A stretch of DNA of 64,000 nt from Streptomyces cyaneogriseus subsp. noncyanogenus (GCF_000931445.1 NZ_CP010849.1:6262001-6326000), one strand, 5' to 3'; positions 42,690 to 51,661 are shown, counted from the stretch's first letter. The notes: generated from the letters alone by a model not told the origin. Program-made: numbers and translations.

Positions 42690-44945
42690 TCAGCCCGCGC
42701 GCCGGACGCGGCTCCCTTTGGCGCCGCGCCGGTCGAGTGCCACCGCGACGGGGGCGGCCGTGAAGACGGACGACCAGGTACCCACCGCCAGGCCGACGAG
42801 CAGGGCCAGCGCGAAGTCGGTGAGGGCGTCCTCGCCGAGGACGGCGAGGGCGCCGACGACCAGCACCGCGCCCATGCCGGTGCTGACGGTCCGCGGCAGC
42901 GTCTGCACCACCGCCCGGTCCACGACCCGGGACAGCGGCAGCCCGCGACGGCGCTCGCGCAGCTCCCTGATGCGGTCGAAGAGGACGACCGAGTCGTTGA
43001 CGGAGTAGCCGACGACGGTCAGCACCGCGGCGAGGAACACCCCGTCGACGGGCTTGCCGAGCCAGGCGAAGACACCGACCAGGATCACCACGTCGTGGGC
43101 GAGCGCGGTGATCGCGGCGGTGCCGAACAGCCAGCGGAAGCGGGCCGCCAGATAGAGCAACTGGGCGCCGAGCGCCACGGAGAGGGCGATGAGCGCGTTG
43201 CGCCGCAGCTCCTCGCCGAGGCTCGGGCCGATCATCTCGTCACGGAGTGCGTCCGCCCCGCCGCCGAGGCCGCCGACGACCTCGGTGACGCGGTGGGCCT
43301 CGGCGTCGGTCAGCTTCTCGGTGCGCACCGACAGTCCGGCCTCGCCCGAGGTCTGGACCACCGCGCGCGGCAGGCCCGCGTCGGCCAGCGCGGCTCGGGC
43401 CCGGTCGGGATCGACCGGCCGCTCGGTGGTGTACTCGATGAGGCGTCCGCCGGTGAACTCCACCCCGAGATCCAGACCGCGCACCGCGATGCCCGAACCC
43501 GCCAGGACCAGCAGGACACCGGAGACCGCCAGCCAGCGGCGCGGGCGGGCCATCAGGCGCGGGTCACGGCGCAGCACGGCCTCGCGGACCCGGCCGGGGG
43601 TGGCGATACCGGTGAGGCGGGGGCGGCGGCGCACCGCCGGGCGGTTGACCGCGAGGTCGGCGAGGACACGGGTGACGACCAGGGCGCTGATCATGGACGC
43701 CAGGACGCCGATGCCCAGGGTCACGCCGAAACCGCGCACCGGCCCGGAGGCGAGGAAGAACAGCAGGGCGGCGGCGATGAGCGTGGTGACGTTGGAGTCG
43801 GCGATCGCGCTCAAGGCACCGCGGAAGCCCGCCGTCAGCGCCGACCGGGGACTGGGGCGGGTGCGGGCGGTGTACTCCTCCCGGGCGCGTTCGAACACCA
43901 GCACGTTGGCGTCCACGGCCATGCCGATCGCCAGGACGAACCCGGCCAGGCCCGGCAGGGTCAGGGTGGCGCCGAGCGCGGCCAGCGCGGCGTAGGAGAT
44001 CAGGCCGTAGCAGAGCAGGGCCAGCGCGGCGAGCGCGCCCATCAGCCGGTAGACGGCGACGATGAACAGGGCGGTCAGGGTGGTGCCGACGACCGCCGCC
44101 CACGCCCCGGCCTCGATGGCCCGTTCCCCGAGGGTGGGGCCGACGGTGCGCTGTTCCACGGTCTCCACCGGCACCGGCAGCGCGCCCCCGTTGACGAGCA
44201 GGGCCAGCTCGCGCGCCTCGGCGTCGTCGAAGGAGCCGGTGATCTGTGTGGAACCGCCGGTGATGCCGGCGCCGCAGGCGACCGACGGGTCGACCTCGGG
44301 GGAGGAGATCACGGTGTCGTCGAGGGTGATGGCGACCCGGCGCCGGGGGTCCGCGGCCGGATGGCAGGCGGCCTCACCCGTCAGCCGGGCCCAGCCCGCG
44401 CGGCCCTCGCCCTTGAAGTCCACGGTGACGTGCCAGCCGGCGCCGCCCTGCTGGTCGAAGCGGGCCTCGGCGCCCTCGACGTGCTCTCCGGTCAGGGCGG
44501 CGGGCGCCAGCCGCAGCTCGGTGCCGGACTCGTCCGGCAGCACCCGCTCGCCCCGCCGGGCGTCCGGGGGCGTGGACGCGCCGGTGCCGTCGGCCGTGCC
44601 GAGCACCGCGTGGAAGGTGAGCTGAGCGGTACGGCCGAGGACCTCGGCCGCCTTCCTCGGGTCCTGGACGCCGGGCAGCTCGACGACGATCCGGTCGCTC
44701 CCGGAGCGCACCAGGGTCGGCTCGGCGACGCCCAGCGCGTCGATGCGCCCGCGCAGGACCTCCACCGTGCGGTCGGTGGCTTCGGCGTCGGCGGTGACGG
44801 TGGGCGTGGAGCGGGTCTCCAGGACGATCTGGGTGCCGCCGCGCAGGTCGAGTCCGAGGCGGACCGGCACGGTGACGGCGATGTACAGCGATACGGCGAT
44901 CACGGCGAGGGCGAGGAACGCCCGCACCCGTGAGGAACGGTTCAC
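42690..44945 (-). CDS. secDF: fused protein-export subunit SecDF
   Basis: 751-residue fusion of SecD and SecF, RND-type membrane proteins that use the proton gradient to pull exported proteins across the membrane. SecD half: GLDLRGGTQIVLET, a periplasmic P1 domain and AIGMAVDANVLVFERAREEY. SecF half: VEFTGGRLIEYTTE and VGYSVNDSVVLFDRIREL. Streptomyces normally has separate secD and secF beside ruvB, so this fused copy is a paralogue. The GTG start follows GGAGG. It lies next to a small exported protein and a two-component system, which may define a secretion-stress unit. Confidence 0.93.
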   Translation of the reverse strand: MNRSSRVRAFLALAVIAVSLYIAVTVPVRLGLDLRGGTQIVLETRSTPTVTADAEATDRTVEVLRGRIDALGVAEPTLVRSGSDRIVVELPGVQDPRKAAEVLGRTAQLTFHAVLGTADGTGASTPPDARRGERVLPDESGTELRLAPAALTGEHVEGAEARFDQQGGAGWHVTVDFKGEGRAGWARLTGEAACHPAADPRRRVAITLDDTVISSPEVDPSVACGAGITGGSTQITGSFDDAEARELALLVNGGALPVPVETVEQRTVGPTLGERAIEAGAWAAVVGTTLTALFIVAVYRLMGALAALALLCYGLISYAALAALGATLTLPGLAGFVLAIGMAVDANVLVFERAREEYTARTRPSPRSALTAGFRGALSAIADSNVTTLIAAALLFFLASGPVRGFGVTLGIGVLASMISALVVTRVLADLAVNRPAVRRRPRLTGIATPGRVREAVLRRDPRLMARPRRWLAVSGVLLVLAGSGIAVRGLDLGVEFTGGRLIEYTTERPVDPDRARAALADAGLPRAVVQTSGEAGLSVRTEKLTDAEAHRVTEVVGGLGGGADALRDEMIGPSLGEELRRNALIALSVALGAQLLYLAARFRWLFGTAAITALAHDVVILVGVFAWLGKPVDGVFLAAVLTVVGYSVNDSVVLFDRIRELRERRRGLPLSRVVDRAVVQTLPRTVSTGMGAVLVVGALAVLGEDALTDFALALLVGLAVGTWSSVFTAAPVAVALDRRGAKGSRVRRAG

Positions 44946-45033
44946 AGGGGCCTCCGGCAGGCATGCCGCGGCTGCGGCCTGCGCGGGCCGCGGCGGGGAG
45001 GCGGCGCGAGGCGCCGCGGGGAAGGACGGGACG

Positions 45034-45450
45034 TCAGATGCCGGAGGAGACGGGCGGCGCCCGCCCGCGGTCGGGCCGTGACGGGAGCGGGCCGGGCGGC
45101 GGGGCTACGGGGCGGGCCGGGCGCCGCCCGTGACCGTGTGCGGCGACGGCCGTACCGCCGTGCGCGGCGGCAGGCGCGTGGCCCGGGGCCGCCGGGCGCT
45201 CCCCGGGGTGCTCGTGCCGGGCCCCGGCCCGCGCGGCGCACCCCGCGCCGCACCCGTCGTCGGCGTACGGGCCGGGCTCCGCGTGGGGGACGGCGACGGC
45301 CGCCGGGACGGCGACGGGCGCGGGGGCCGCGGGGGAGTGCAGGGGCCCGGTGGGGGCGGCGACCAGCGCCGCCAGCAGGGCGAGCAGTACGGCGAGCACC
45401 CACGCGCCGCCACGGCGGACCGAGGGGGCGGTGCCGGACGCGGGGCTCAT
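45034..45450 (-). CDS. small His/Pro-rich exported protein
   Basis: 138 residues. A single hydrophobic segment (WVLAVLLALLAALVAAPTG, about residues 17-36) acts as signal or anchor, followed by a Pro/Ala/His-rich tail with DDGCGAGCAA and several Gly-His and His-Gly pairs; no folded domain is evident. AAAGGGA precedes the ATG. The His and Cys content suggests metal binding outside the membrane. It sits between SecDF and the response regulator on the same strand. Family not recognised. Confidence 0.65.
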   Translation of the reverse strand: MSPASGTAPSVRRGGAWVLAVLLALLAALVAAPTGPLHSPAAPAPVAVPAAVAVPHAEPGPYADDGCGAGCAARAGARHEHPGERPAAPGHAPAAAHGGTAVAAHGHGRRPARPVAPPPGPLPSRPDRGRAPPVSSGI

Positions 45451-45539
45451 GCGCCGATCCCTTTCGACGAGAGGCGGGGGCCCTGGGACCCGGGGTCCCG
45501 GCCGGGGAGTGGCGGCCGGGGCCCCGGGCGGCCGGGGGG

Positions 45540-46205
45540 TCAGGGTTCGACGAGGCCGACGCGGATGGCGTACCTGGTCAGTTCCAGGCGGTCGCGCAGA
45601 CCCAGCTTGTGCAGCAGGTTGGCCCGGTGCCGCTGGACCGTCTTGACGCTGATGAACAGCAGCTCGGCGATCTCCTTCGAGGAGTGGCCCTCGGCGACGA
45701 GTTTGACCACCTCCTCCTCGCGCGGCGTCAGCAGGCCCCCGGCGCCCTCCTCGCCCTGGCGCACCCGGTCCAGATGGCTGCGGATCAGGGCGGCGACCGC
45801 GCCGGGGTACAGGAACGGCTCGTCGCGCATCGCGGCCCGGCAGGCGGCGACCAGATCCCGGTCGGCGACGGACTTCAGGACGTACCCGCAGGCCCCGGCG
45901 CGCAACGCCTGGAACAGGTACTGCTCGTTGTCGTGCATGGTCAGCATCAGCACCCGCAGCCCCGGCTTGAGCGCGGTCAGCTCACGGGCCGCCTGAAGAC
46001 CCGTCAGACGCGGCATGGCGATGTCCAGCACGGCCAGGTCGACGTCGTGGGCGCGGGCCAGCTCGACCGTCTGCGCGCCGTCCCCGGCCTCGGCGACCAC
46101 CCGCAGGTCCGGCTCCCGGTCGAGGATGAGGCGCACGCCGCGGCGCACCAGGGCGTGGTCGTCGGCGAGGAGGATGCGGATCGGGGACGTACCGGGCGCG
46201 TTCAC
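45540..46205 (-). CDS. LuxR-type response regulator
   Basis: 221-residue NarL-type response regulator. Receiver domain: LLADDHALVRRGVR, phospho-acceptor Asp in LAVLDIAMPRLTG, and Lys in GYVLKSVAD. The C-terminal LuxR helix-turn-helix is LTPREEEVVKLVAEGHSSKEIAELL and following. The GTG start overlaps the stop of the kinase gene (GTGA), so they form one two-component operon. Confidence 0.95.
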   Translation of the reverse strand: MNAPGTSPIRILLADDHALVRRGVRLILDREPDLRVVAEAGDGAQTVELARAHDVDLAVLDIAMPRLTGLQAARELTALKPGLRVLMLTMHDNEQYLFQALRAGACGYVLKSVADRDLVAACRAAMRDEPFLYPGAVAALIRSHLDRVRQGEEGAGGLLTPREEEVVKLVAEGHSSKEIAELLFISVKTVQRHRANLLHKLGLRDRLELTRYAIRVGLVEP

Positions 46206-47155
46206 GGCCGCCTCCCGGACACCGGTGCGTTCAGCCGGACCCGGGTGCCGCTCCCCGCGGCGCCGGCGATGTCCAGGTCCGCGCCGACGAGCAGGGCCCG
46301 CTCGCGCATGCCGCGGATCCCGGCGCCCTCGCACACGGCCTCGATGCCGCGGCCGTCGTCGGTGACGCACAGCTCCACCGCGTCGTCCGCGTGCCGCAGG
46401 CTCACCTCCACCCGCTCGGCGTCCGCGTGACGCGCCACGTTGGTGAGGCTCTCCTGCGCCACGCGGTACAGGACCAGCTCGGTCTCCCGCTCCAGGGCGG
46501 GCAGCGCGGGGTCGAAGCGGCGCCGCACCCGCAGACCGGTGTGGGTCGCGAAGTCATGGGTCAGCGAGGTCAGCGCGCTGACCAGGCCGAGGTCGTCCAG
46601 GACGCCGGGCCGCAGCCGGCGCACCAGCCGGCGGACCTCGTCCAGGCTCTCCCGGGTGATCTCCTGAGCCTGGTGCAGCTCGCCGCGCAGCGGCTCGGCC
46701 GCCTCGTCCGCGGCCCGTTTGAGCACCAGCAGGATCGCGGTCATGCTCTGCCCGACCTCGTCGTGCAGCTCCTGGGCGATGCGCCGCCGCTCCGCCTCCT
46801 GGGCGAGCAGCACCCGGGCGCTGCTGGTGGCCCGTTCGCGCTCCAGCCGGTCGAGCATGGCGTTGAAGGTGCGGATCAGCTCGCCGACCTCGCCCCCGCC
46901 GGGCACCGGCAGCCGCTGGCCGGGGCGCAGCAGGTCGACGGTGGTCATCAGCCGCGTGAGCCGGTCCAGCGGGGACAGGCCCCAGCGCAGCAGGGCGGCG
47001 TTGGCGACCAGCATGACGGCCAGGCCGCCGACCAGGATCACCGCCTCCGTCAGCAGCACCGGCACCGAGACGGTCACCGGCGCCCACAGCAGCAGCGCCG
47101 TGGCCGTGCCCAGCACCAGGGCGTTGAGCCCGAAGATCCGCCAGAACAGGGACAC
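46202..47155 (-). CDS. sensor histidine kinase (HisKA_3/DesK type)
   Basis: 317-residue sensor kinase with two membrane segments close together (about 7-28 and 35-58), a short HAMP linker (LSPLDRLTRLMTTVD), the HisKA_3 phospho-acceptor His in RRIAQELHDEVGQS and an HATPase with CVTDDGRGIE and GIRGMRERALLVGA. With hardly any extracellular loop it probably senses a membrane or internal signal. The GTG start follows GAGGAGG. Partner of the response regulator downstream. Confidence 0.93.
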   Translation of the reverse strand: MSLFWRIFGLNALVLGTATALLLWAPVTVSVPVLLTEAVILVGGLAVMLVANAALLRWGLSPLDRLTRLMTTVDLLRPGQRLPVPGGGEVGELIRTFNAMLDRLERERATSSARVLLAQEAERRRIAQELHDEVGQSMTAILLVLKRAADEAAEPLRGELHQAQEITRESLDEVRRLVRRLRPGVLDDLGLVSALTSLTHDFATHTGLRVRRRFDPALPALERETELVLYRVAQESLTNVARHADAERVEVSLRHADDAVELCVTDDGRGIEAVCEGAGIRGMRERALLVGADLDIAGAAGSGTRVRLNAPVSGRRP

Positions 47156-47491
47156 CCGGAAAACGCCTCCTCACTGCTCCTCGCGCGGCGCGGTGCGCCA
47201 CGGTTCGCCTCAGGTGCCGGACTTCACGCACCCGGGCGGGAGCAGCGGCCCTCGGCCCGACCGGGCCGGCAGCCAGCCTGCACCGCGCCGGGCGGTCGCG
47301 TCGATGGGCAGCGACACCCATTTCCCGGGCGCGGCACCACCCACGGCGCGGACGTCCGCGCCACCCCCGCATGGGCGTGGCGCCCACCGGTAAATGGGGT
47401 CTGCGCCCGATGGGTTTCCGCCCCGGCGACGGCGAGGGTGGACGAGGACCGTGCACCCTCCGTGAGAAGCCCGCCAGAAAGGGGCCCCGCC
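47156..47491. other. divergent promoter region with TGGG-type repeats
   Basis: 336 bp between the kinase and the first DksA-like gene. No gene seen. It contains clustered related motifs: GATGGG...ACCCATTTCCCGG at 47303-47327, GGGCGTGGCGCCC near 47373, and CCGGTAAATGGGG at 47388-47400 with a GATGGGTTTCC nearby. ACCCATTTcCCGG and CCGGtAAATGGG are inverted copies about 70 bp apart. These look like regulator sites, possibly for the adjacent response regulator. Confidence 0.45.
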
Positions 47492-47818
47492 GTGCCGCTC
47501 GACGCCTCCCGTTCCGAACCCCGCACCCACCGGCTGAGCGCGCAGGAGGCTCGTCAGCGCCTGGAGCACGCCCGCGACACCCGGCTGGCGCAACTGCGCG
47601 CGCTGGCCGGGACCGGGCGGACGGCGGACGACGGGTTCCTGGCCGAGCAGAAGGCCGCCGTCGAAGGGGTGCTGGCGGAGATCGACGCGGCCTTCGCCCG
47701 GGTCGCCGACGGCACGTACGGCAGGTGCGAGGGGTGCGGCAAGCCCGTGCCGGCGGAGCGCCTGGAGATCCTTCCCTACACCCGTCACTGCGTGGCCTGC
47801 CGCAGCCGTACCGCCTGA
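47492..47818 (+). CDS. DksA/TraR-type zinc-finger protein
   Basis: 108-residue protein with a helical hairpin followed by a C4 zinc finger (CEGCGKPVPAERLEILP, then CVAC). DksA/TraR proteins enter the secondary channel of RNA polymerase; actinomycete short forms are poorly studied. The GTG start at 47492 follows AAAGGGG. A second, different DksA-like gene follows after 50 bp on the same strand, and a two-component system is divergent. Confidence 0.9.
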   Translation: MPLDASRSEPRTHRLSAQEARQRLEHARDTRLAQLRALAGTGRTADDGFLAEQKAAVEGVLAEIDAAFARVADGTYGRCEGCGKPVPAERLEILPYTRHCVACRSRTA

Positions 47819-47868
47819 CCGCCCGGTGGCCCCGACCCCGGCCGACGCCCTGCCCGAGGGGTGAAGTG

Positions 47869-48237
47869 GTGAACCATCAGATGCTCGGCGGCCCTCCGGC
47901 CGCGCTGTCGCCCGAGGACCTCGCCGTGCTCCGCGCCGATCTGCTGGAGCAGCGCCTGTTCCGGCGCGAGCAACTGCGCCGGCTCGCCGTCTCCCGCCCG
48001 TCCCGCGCGGGCGGCGCGCGGCGGGAGACCGCCGCCCGGGCCGAGGTCCGGGCGAAGCTCGCGGCCTCCGCGCGCATGGTCCTCGCCGACGTCGAGGCGG
48101 CGCTCACCCGGATGGCCGAGGGCCGCTACGGCACCTGCCACCTGTGCCGGAGCCCCCTTCCCCTCGACTACCTGAAAATCGTCCCGCAGGCCCGCTACTG
48201 CGGCGGCTGCCGTCGGGCGCGGGAGGCCGCGCGGTGA
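47869..48237 (+). CDS. second DksA/TraR-type zinc-finger protein
   Basis: 122-residue paralogue: N-terminal helices (LSPEDLAVLRADLLEQRLFRRE) and a zinc finger CHLCRSPLPLDYLKIVP with a later Cys-Gly-Gly-Cys. It shares little with the first protein outside the finger. Start probably GTG at 47869 (GTG at 47866 is adjacent; GAGGGG upstream suits both). A stem-loop follows the stop. Together with the preceding gene it forms a two-gene unit. Confidence 0.88.
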   Translation: MNHQMLGGPPAALSPEDLAVLRADLLEQRLFRREQLRRLAVSRPSRAGGARRETAARAEVRAKLAASARMVLADVEAALTRMAEGRYGTCHLCRSPLPLDYLKIVPQARYCGGCRRAREAAR

Positions 48238-48251
48238 GCCCGGCGCGGGAG

Positions 48252-48290
48252 CGGCGGGACGCGCGGGGCCGCGCGCACGCTGTCCCGCCG
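48252..48290 (+). terminator. stem-loop after the DksA-like pair
   Basis: CGGCGGGAC / GTCCCGCCG arms of 9 bp with a 21-nt loop that itself pairs GCGCGG with CGCGC. It begins 14 bp after the stop codon. Confidence 0.6.
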
Positions 48291-48399
48291 TCCGGCGCCG
48301 GTACGGGGCCGCCCACGGGACGGCGACCGCTCGCCACCGGGGCGCCCGGGCCGTCGCCCCGGTCCCGCGCGGCAGCCGTCCGACGGCCAGGCCGGCCGC

Positions 48400-48476
48400 T
48401 CGGCCGGTGGGTCGCTTGCCCGGTGCGCCGTTCGGCCGGTGGGTCGCTTGCCCGGTGCGCCGTTCGGCCGGTGGGA
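48400..48476. repeat. 32-bp tandem repeat, about 2.4 copies
   Basis: A 32-bp unit starting TCGGCCGGTGGGTCGC is repeated exactly at 48400 and 48432, with a partial third copy from 48464. Units are contiguous without spacers, so it is a minisatellite and not a CRISPR array. Confidence 0.9.
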
Positions 48477-48553
48477 GTCGCACCCGGTGGGAGCAGGACT
48501 CGGTGGGACGCGGGCCCGAGCCGCGGTGCGCCACCGGGCCGTGTCCCCGCCAA

Positions 48554-48745
48554 GCCCTTCAGGCCGTTGCCGTTCCCGTGGCCGGTGGGGGCGAGTTGCC
48601 CGGCCGGTCAGGTCGGGGTGGCTCCCGGTGGCCGGTGGAGCCGCCGCGCCCCTCAGGCCGTCGCCGCTCCCGTGGCCGGTGGGGTCAGTTGTCCGGCCAG
48701 CCAGGTCGGGACGCCTCCCAGCAGGCGGTAGAGCCGTCGCGCCTC
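48554..48745. repeat. 94-bp direct repeat spanning a gene's 3' end
   Basis: Copy B (48648-48745) covers the last codons and stop of the helical-repeat gene. Copy A (48554-48651) lies immediately downstream in non-coding sequence, offset 94 bp. They share GGCCGTCGCCGCTCCCGTGG-like sequence and diverge by scattered substitutions, so copy A is an old tandem duplicate now free to drift. Confidence 0.8.
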
Positions 48746-49420
48746 CTCCCGCAGCCGTGACGCCTCCGGTTCCGTCTCCGTGTCGGCGAGGGAGACCAGC
48801 GCGGGGGCCGTGCCGACGAGGTAGCCCAGCTCCTCGCGGATGCGCAACGACTCGGCGAAGCCGTGCCGGGCCTCGGCCATCTCGCCGTCCCGCAGGGCGA
48901 GGCCGGCCAGGTGCCGCCAGGTGAACGACATCAGCAGGGCGTCGGAGTGCGCGGTGGCCCCGGCGTGCGCGCGCCGGTACGCCGCCCGCGCGGCCTGCGG
49001 CGAGCGGCTGAGGTTCTCCGCGAGCAGCCCGCGCCGGAAGTCCAGCAGGGCCCGCCGCCGCGCCCCCGGCTGGATCAGCGCCGCCGCCCGGCCGAGCGCG
49101 GCCCGCGCCTCGTCGGCCCGGTCCCGCACGCCGTGCAGCGTGGCGGCGTAGGCGAGCTGCCCGCGTTCGCAGGCCGCGCCCCCGCGCTCGTCGTCGGTGT
49201 CGGCGAGCGCCTCGGCGGTGCGCAGCGCGTCCTCCGCCTCCTCCCAGCCCTGCTCGGTGTAGAGGCACCGCTCCACCAGCAGCGCGGCCCGCTGGAGCGC
49301 GGCCTCGGCGCTGACCGGCCGCAGCAGGGCCGCGGCGTCCGCCCAGCAGGCGCGCGAACGCAGCCGCCATACCGCGGTCTGGAGCGGATCGTCACCTGCG
49401 GTCGTTCCCGTACCAGACAT
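48653..49420 (-). CDS. helical-repeat (TPR-like) protein
   Basis: 255-residue all-helical soluble protein made of Ala/Leu/Arg-rich helical hairpins such as AALLRPVSAEAALQRAALLVER and GWEEAEDALRTAEALADTDDE (patterns of TPR-like repeats). ATG at 49420 was chosen, with GAGGTGG upstream; the frame extends 33 bp further. No enzymatic motif. Possibly a scaffold or signalling adaptor. Its 3' end has been duplicated downstream. Confidence 0.8.
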   Translation of the reverse strand: MSGTGTTAGDDPLQTAVWRLRSRACWADAAALLRPVSAEAALQRAALLVERCLYTEQGWEEAEDALRTAEALADTDDERGGAACERGQLAYAATLHGVRDRADEARAALGRAAALIQPGARRRALLDFRRGLLAENLSRSPQAARAAYRRAHAGATAHSDALLMSFTWRHLAGLALRDGEMAEARHGFAESLRIREELGYLVGTAPALVSLADTETEPEASRLREEARRLYRLLGGVPTWLAGQLTPPATGAATA

Positions 49421-49585
49421 GGCGGTATGCGCCACCTCGCCCTCCCCAAGCACGCCGTCGAGCCGTCGAGTGGTGGCCGCATCTCAGCACGAACCGACCG
49501 GCCCGGCCAAGAGGGTGGGTGAAGGATTTCACAAAGTCGTGGGACTCCCGGTCCCCGGAGGTTTGGCCGCGCGCCCGCCCGCGGG

Positions 49586-51295
49586 TCAGCTCATCCGCAG
49601 CGCCAGGAAGAAATCGAGCTTGTCCTCCAGCCGCGACAGGTCACGTCCCGTCAACTGCTCGATCCGCCCGACCCGGTAGCGCAGCGTGTTGACGTGCAGG
49701 TGGAGCCGGGTGGCGCAGCGCGTCCAGGAGCCGTCGCAGTCCAGGAACGCCTCCAGGGTGGGGATCAGCTCGGCGCGATGGCGGCGGTCGTAGTCGCGCA
49801 GCGGGTCCAGCAGCCGGGCGGTGAAGGCGCGGCGGACGTCGTCGGGGACGAACGGCAGCAGCAGGACGTGCGAGGCGAGCTCCTGATGGCCGGCGGCGCA
49901 CACCCGGCCCGGCCGGGCGGCGGCCACCCGCCGCGCGTGCCGCGCCTCCTCCAGCGCGCCGCGCAGCCCCTCCGCCGAGTGCACCGCCGCGCTGACACCG
50001 AGCGTGACCCGCCCGTCGGTCTCCAGCCCGGCCGTGAGCGGGGCCCGTACGGACTCCAGCAGCGCCTCGGCGAGGATGCCGGTCTCGGAGCCGTCGTGCT
50101 CGCCGGCGACCGCCGGGAGCGGGACGAGCGCGACGGCCTCGTCACCGGTGTGGGCGACGGCGATCCGGTCGGAGTGCTCGGGGCCCGTGGACAGGGGGTC
50201 GACGAGGATCTCCTCCAGCAGCGCCTGGGCGACCGGACCGCCCTGGACCTGCCCGTCCTCCCACTCGACCCGGGCGACCACGACCTGCCAGTGCGGGGCG
50301 GCACCGAGGCCGGGCAGCAGGACCGGCGCCGCGACCCGCAGCCGGGCCGCGATCTCGGCGGGCGCCGCGCCCGTCTGCACCAGCTCCAGGACCTCCTGCG
50401 CCAGCCGCCGCCGCACCGAGCGCGCCGCGTCCCGCCGGTCCCGCTCGACCGCGATGAGCTGGGTGACGCCGTACAGCAGGTCGAGGCGCTCCTCGGCCCA
50501 GTCCCCGGCGTCCGCCTCGACCGCCAGCAGCCAGTCCGACAGCACCGTCTCCCGGATGTCCGGGGCGGTCTGCGGGGAGCGGCCCGACCCGGCCGGCGCC
50601 GGGCGGTGCCCCCCGCTGCGGACCGGGAAGAGGCTGAACGTCCGCGACGGCGCGGTGCCGAGCGTCACCCGGTGCGGTGCGCGGCGGCCCGCGCGGCTGG
50701 CGGCCAGGTGCTCGGCCGCCAGCCGACCGCACACCTCGGCGGGCAGCGCGGGGCCGGTCACCTTCGGGCCCGCGATGAGCCGCCCCGTCGGGGACAGCAC
50801 CCAGGCCCTCAGGTCCAGGTCGGAGCGGAGCAGGTCCAGCACCACCTCCGGGCCGCCGCCCGCCGGGCCCGACGTCATCATCCGGCGGTGGCGGTCCACG
50901 ACCGCCGCCAGGTCCCCGGCGCGTTCGCCGGAGACCTGCCGGACCACATGCTCGGTGATCGTGGCGAACGCCACCGACTCGTGCACCGCGAACAGCGGCA
51001 GCCGGTGCCGGGCGCAGGCCACCACCAGGTCGTCCGGCACGGCGCCCAGCTCCGCCTCACCGGCCGCGAGCGCGGCCACCCCGGCCTGCGCCAGGATCCG
51101 TACGAACGGCTCGGAGTCGGCGGCGTCCCGGCGCCAGGCCAGGCCCGTGAGCACCAGTTCGCCGCCGGTCAGATAGCGGCTGGGGTCCCTGAGGTCGGTG
51201 GTCATGACGCCGCGTACGGTGCGGTCCAGCTCGTCGTCGCCGCCGAGCAGCCTCAGGCCCAGCGCGTCGGTGTCCAGCAGTGCGCGCAGCCGCAT
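49586..51295 (-). CDS. pucR: PucR-family regulator of purine catabolism
   Basis: 569-residue regulator: N-terminal PucR domain (LLDTDALGLRLLGGDDELDR, then PSRYLTGGELVLTGLAW), a GGDEF-like CdaR middle and the C-terminal HTH_30 helix-turn-helix (CDGSWTRCATRLHLHVNTLR, YRVGRIEQLTG). It is divergent from a xanthine dehydrogenase operon, the arrangement known from Streptomyces and Bacillus purine catabolism. It is expected to activate or repress that operon in response to purine breakdown products. ATG at 51295 begins MRLRALLDTDALG. Confidence 0.93.
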   Translation of the reverse strand: MRLRALLDTDALGLRLLGGDDELDRTVRGVMTTDLRDPSRYLTGGELVLTGLAWRRDAADSEPFVRILAQAGVAALAAGEAELGAVPDDLVVACARHRLPLFAVHESVAFATITEHVVRQVSGERAGDLAAVVDRHRRMMTSGPAGGGPEVVLDLLRSDLDLRAWVLSPTGRLIAGPKVTGPALPAEVCGRLAAEHLAASRAGRRAPHRVTLGTAPSRTFSLFPVRSGGHRPAPAGSGRSPQTAPDIRETVLSDWLLAVEADAGDWAEERLDLLYGVTQLIAVERDRRDAARSVRRRLAQEVLELVQTGAAPAEIAARLRVAAPVLLPGLGAAPHWQVVVARVEWEDGQVQGGPVAQALLEEILVDPLSTGPEHSDRIAVAHTGDEAVALVPLPAVAGEHDGSETGILAEALLESVRAPLTAGLETDGRVTLGVSAAVHSAEGLRGALEEARHARRVAAARPGRVCAAGHQELASHVLLLPFVPDDVRRAFTARLLDPLRDYDRRHRAELIPTLEAFLDCDGSWTRCATRLHLHVNTLRYRVGRIEQLTGRDLSRLEDKLDFFLALRMS

Positions 51296-51661
51296 TCTCG
51301 TCGCCGCCGTTCCTTGTCTAGAAAAAGTTCGTCGCATGGTCGATGGAGGGTGGGCGAAGGCCCGTTCGGCGGCGGATGAGCGGGGCTCGCCGACTGCCGA
51401 GGTGTGTGTCCCGCGTCACGCTGCCGAGTCGCGCGTTTCCACAGGAAAACGCGGAGGTCACCGGGGCCCTCCGTTCATACGAATCTACAAGATGCCCGAC
51501 GTGGCCAGCCAACTCCTTCATGGTTTCCGTGACTGACCCCCGTGGAGTACGGAGCGGTGTACTGGCACCACTCCGCGTTAACAGCACATGAACGAGCCGC
51601 GCCCGCCGCACACGGATTGGCTCAATCTGTACGCCCCACGAGACGAAGAAGAGAGCCGGTC
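51296..51661. other. divergent control region of the purine operon
   Basis: 366 bp between pucR and the xanthine dehydrogenase operon, without a gene. It is less G+C rich than its surroundings and holds the palindrome at 51432-51453, and an A-rich CTAGAAAAAGTT near the pucR start. Confidence 0.6.
51432..51453. promoter_or_regulatory. near-palindrome, possible PucR site
   Basis: CGCGTTTCC-ACA-GGAAAACGCG: inverted arms that match except for one extra A. It is central in the pucR/xdh intergenic region, 209 bp upstream of the xdh start and 137 bp upstream of pucR. Assignment to PucR is inference. Confidence 0.5.

Larger units (their letters stand above)
48238..48652. other. repeat-rich gene-free stretch
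   Basis: 415 bp with no real gene. It contains a terminator-like stem-loop, a 32-bp tandem repeat and a duplicated copy of the neighbouring gene's 3' end (each listed separately). Confidence 0.7.

Noticed and set aside
48400..48476. Repeats considered as a CRISPR array
   Set aside because: Units are contiguous without spacers and only 2.4 copies occur; no cas genes.
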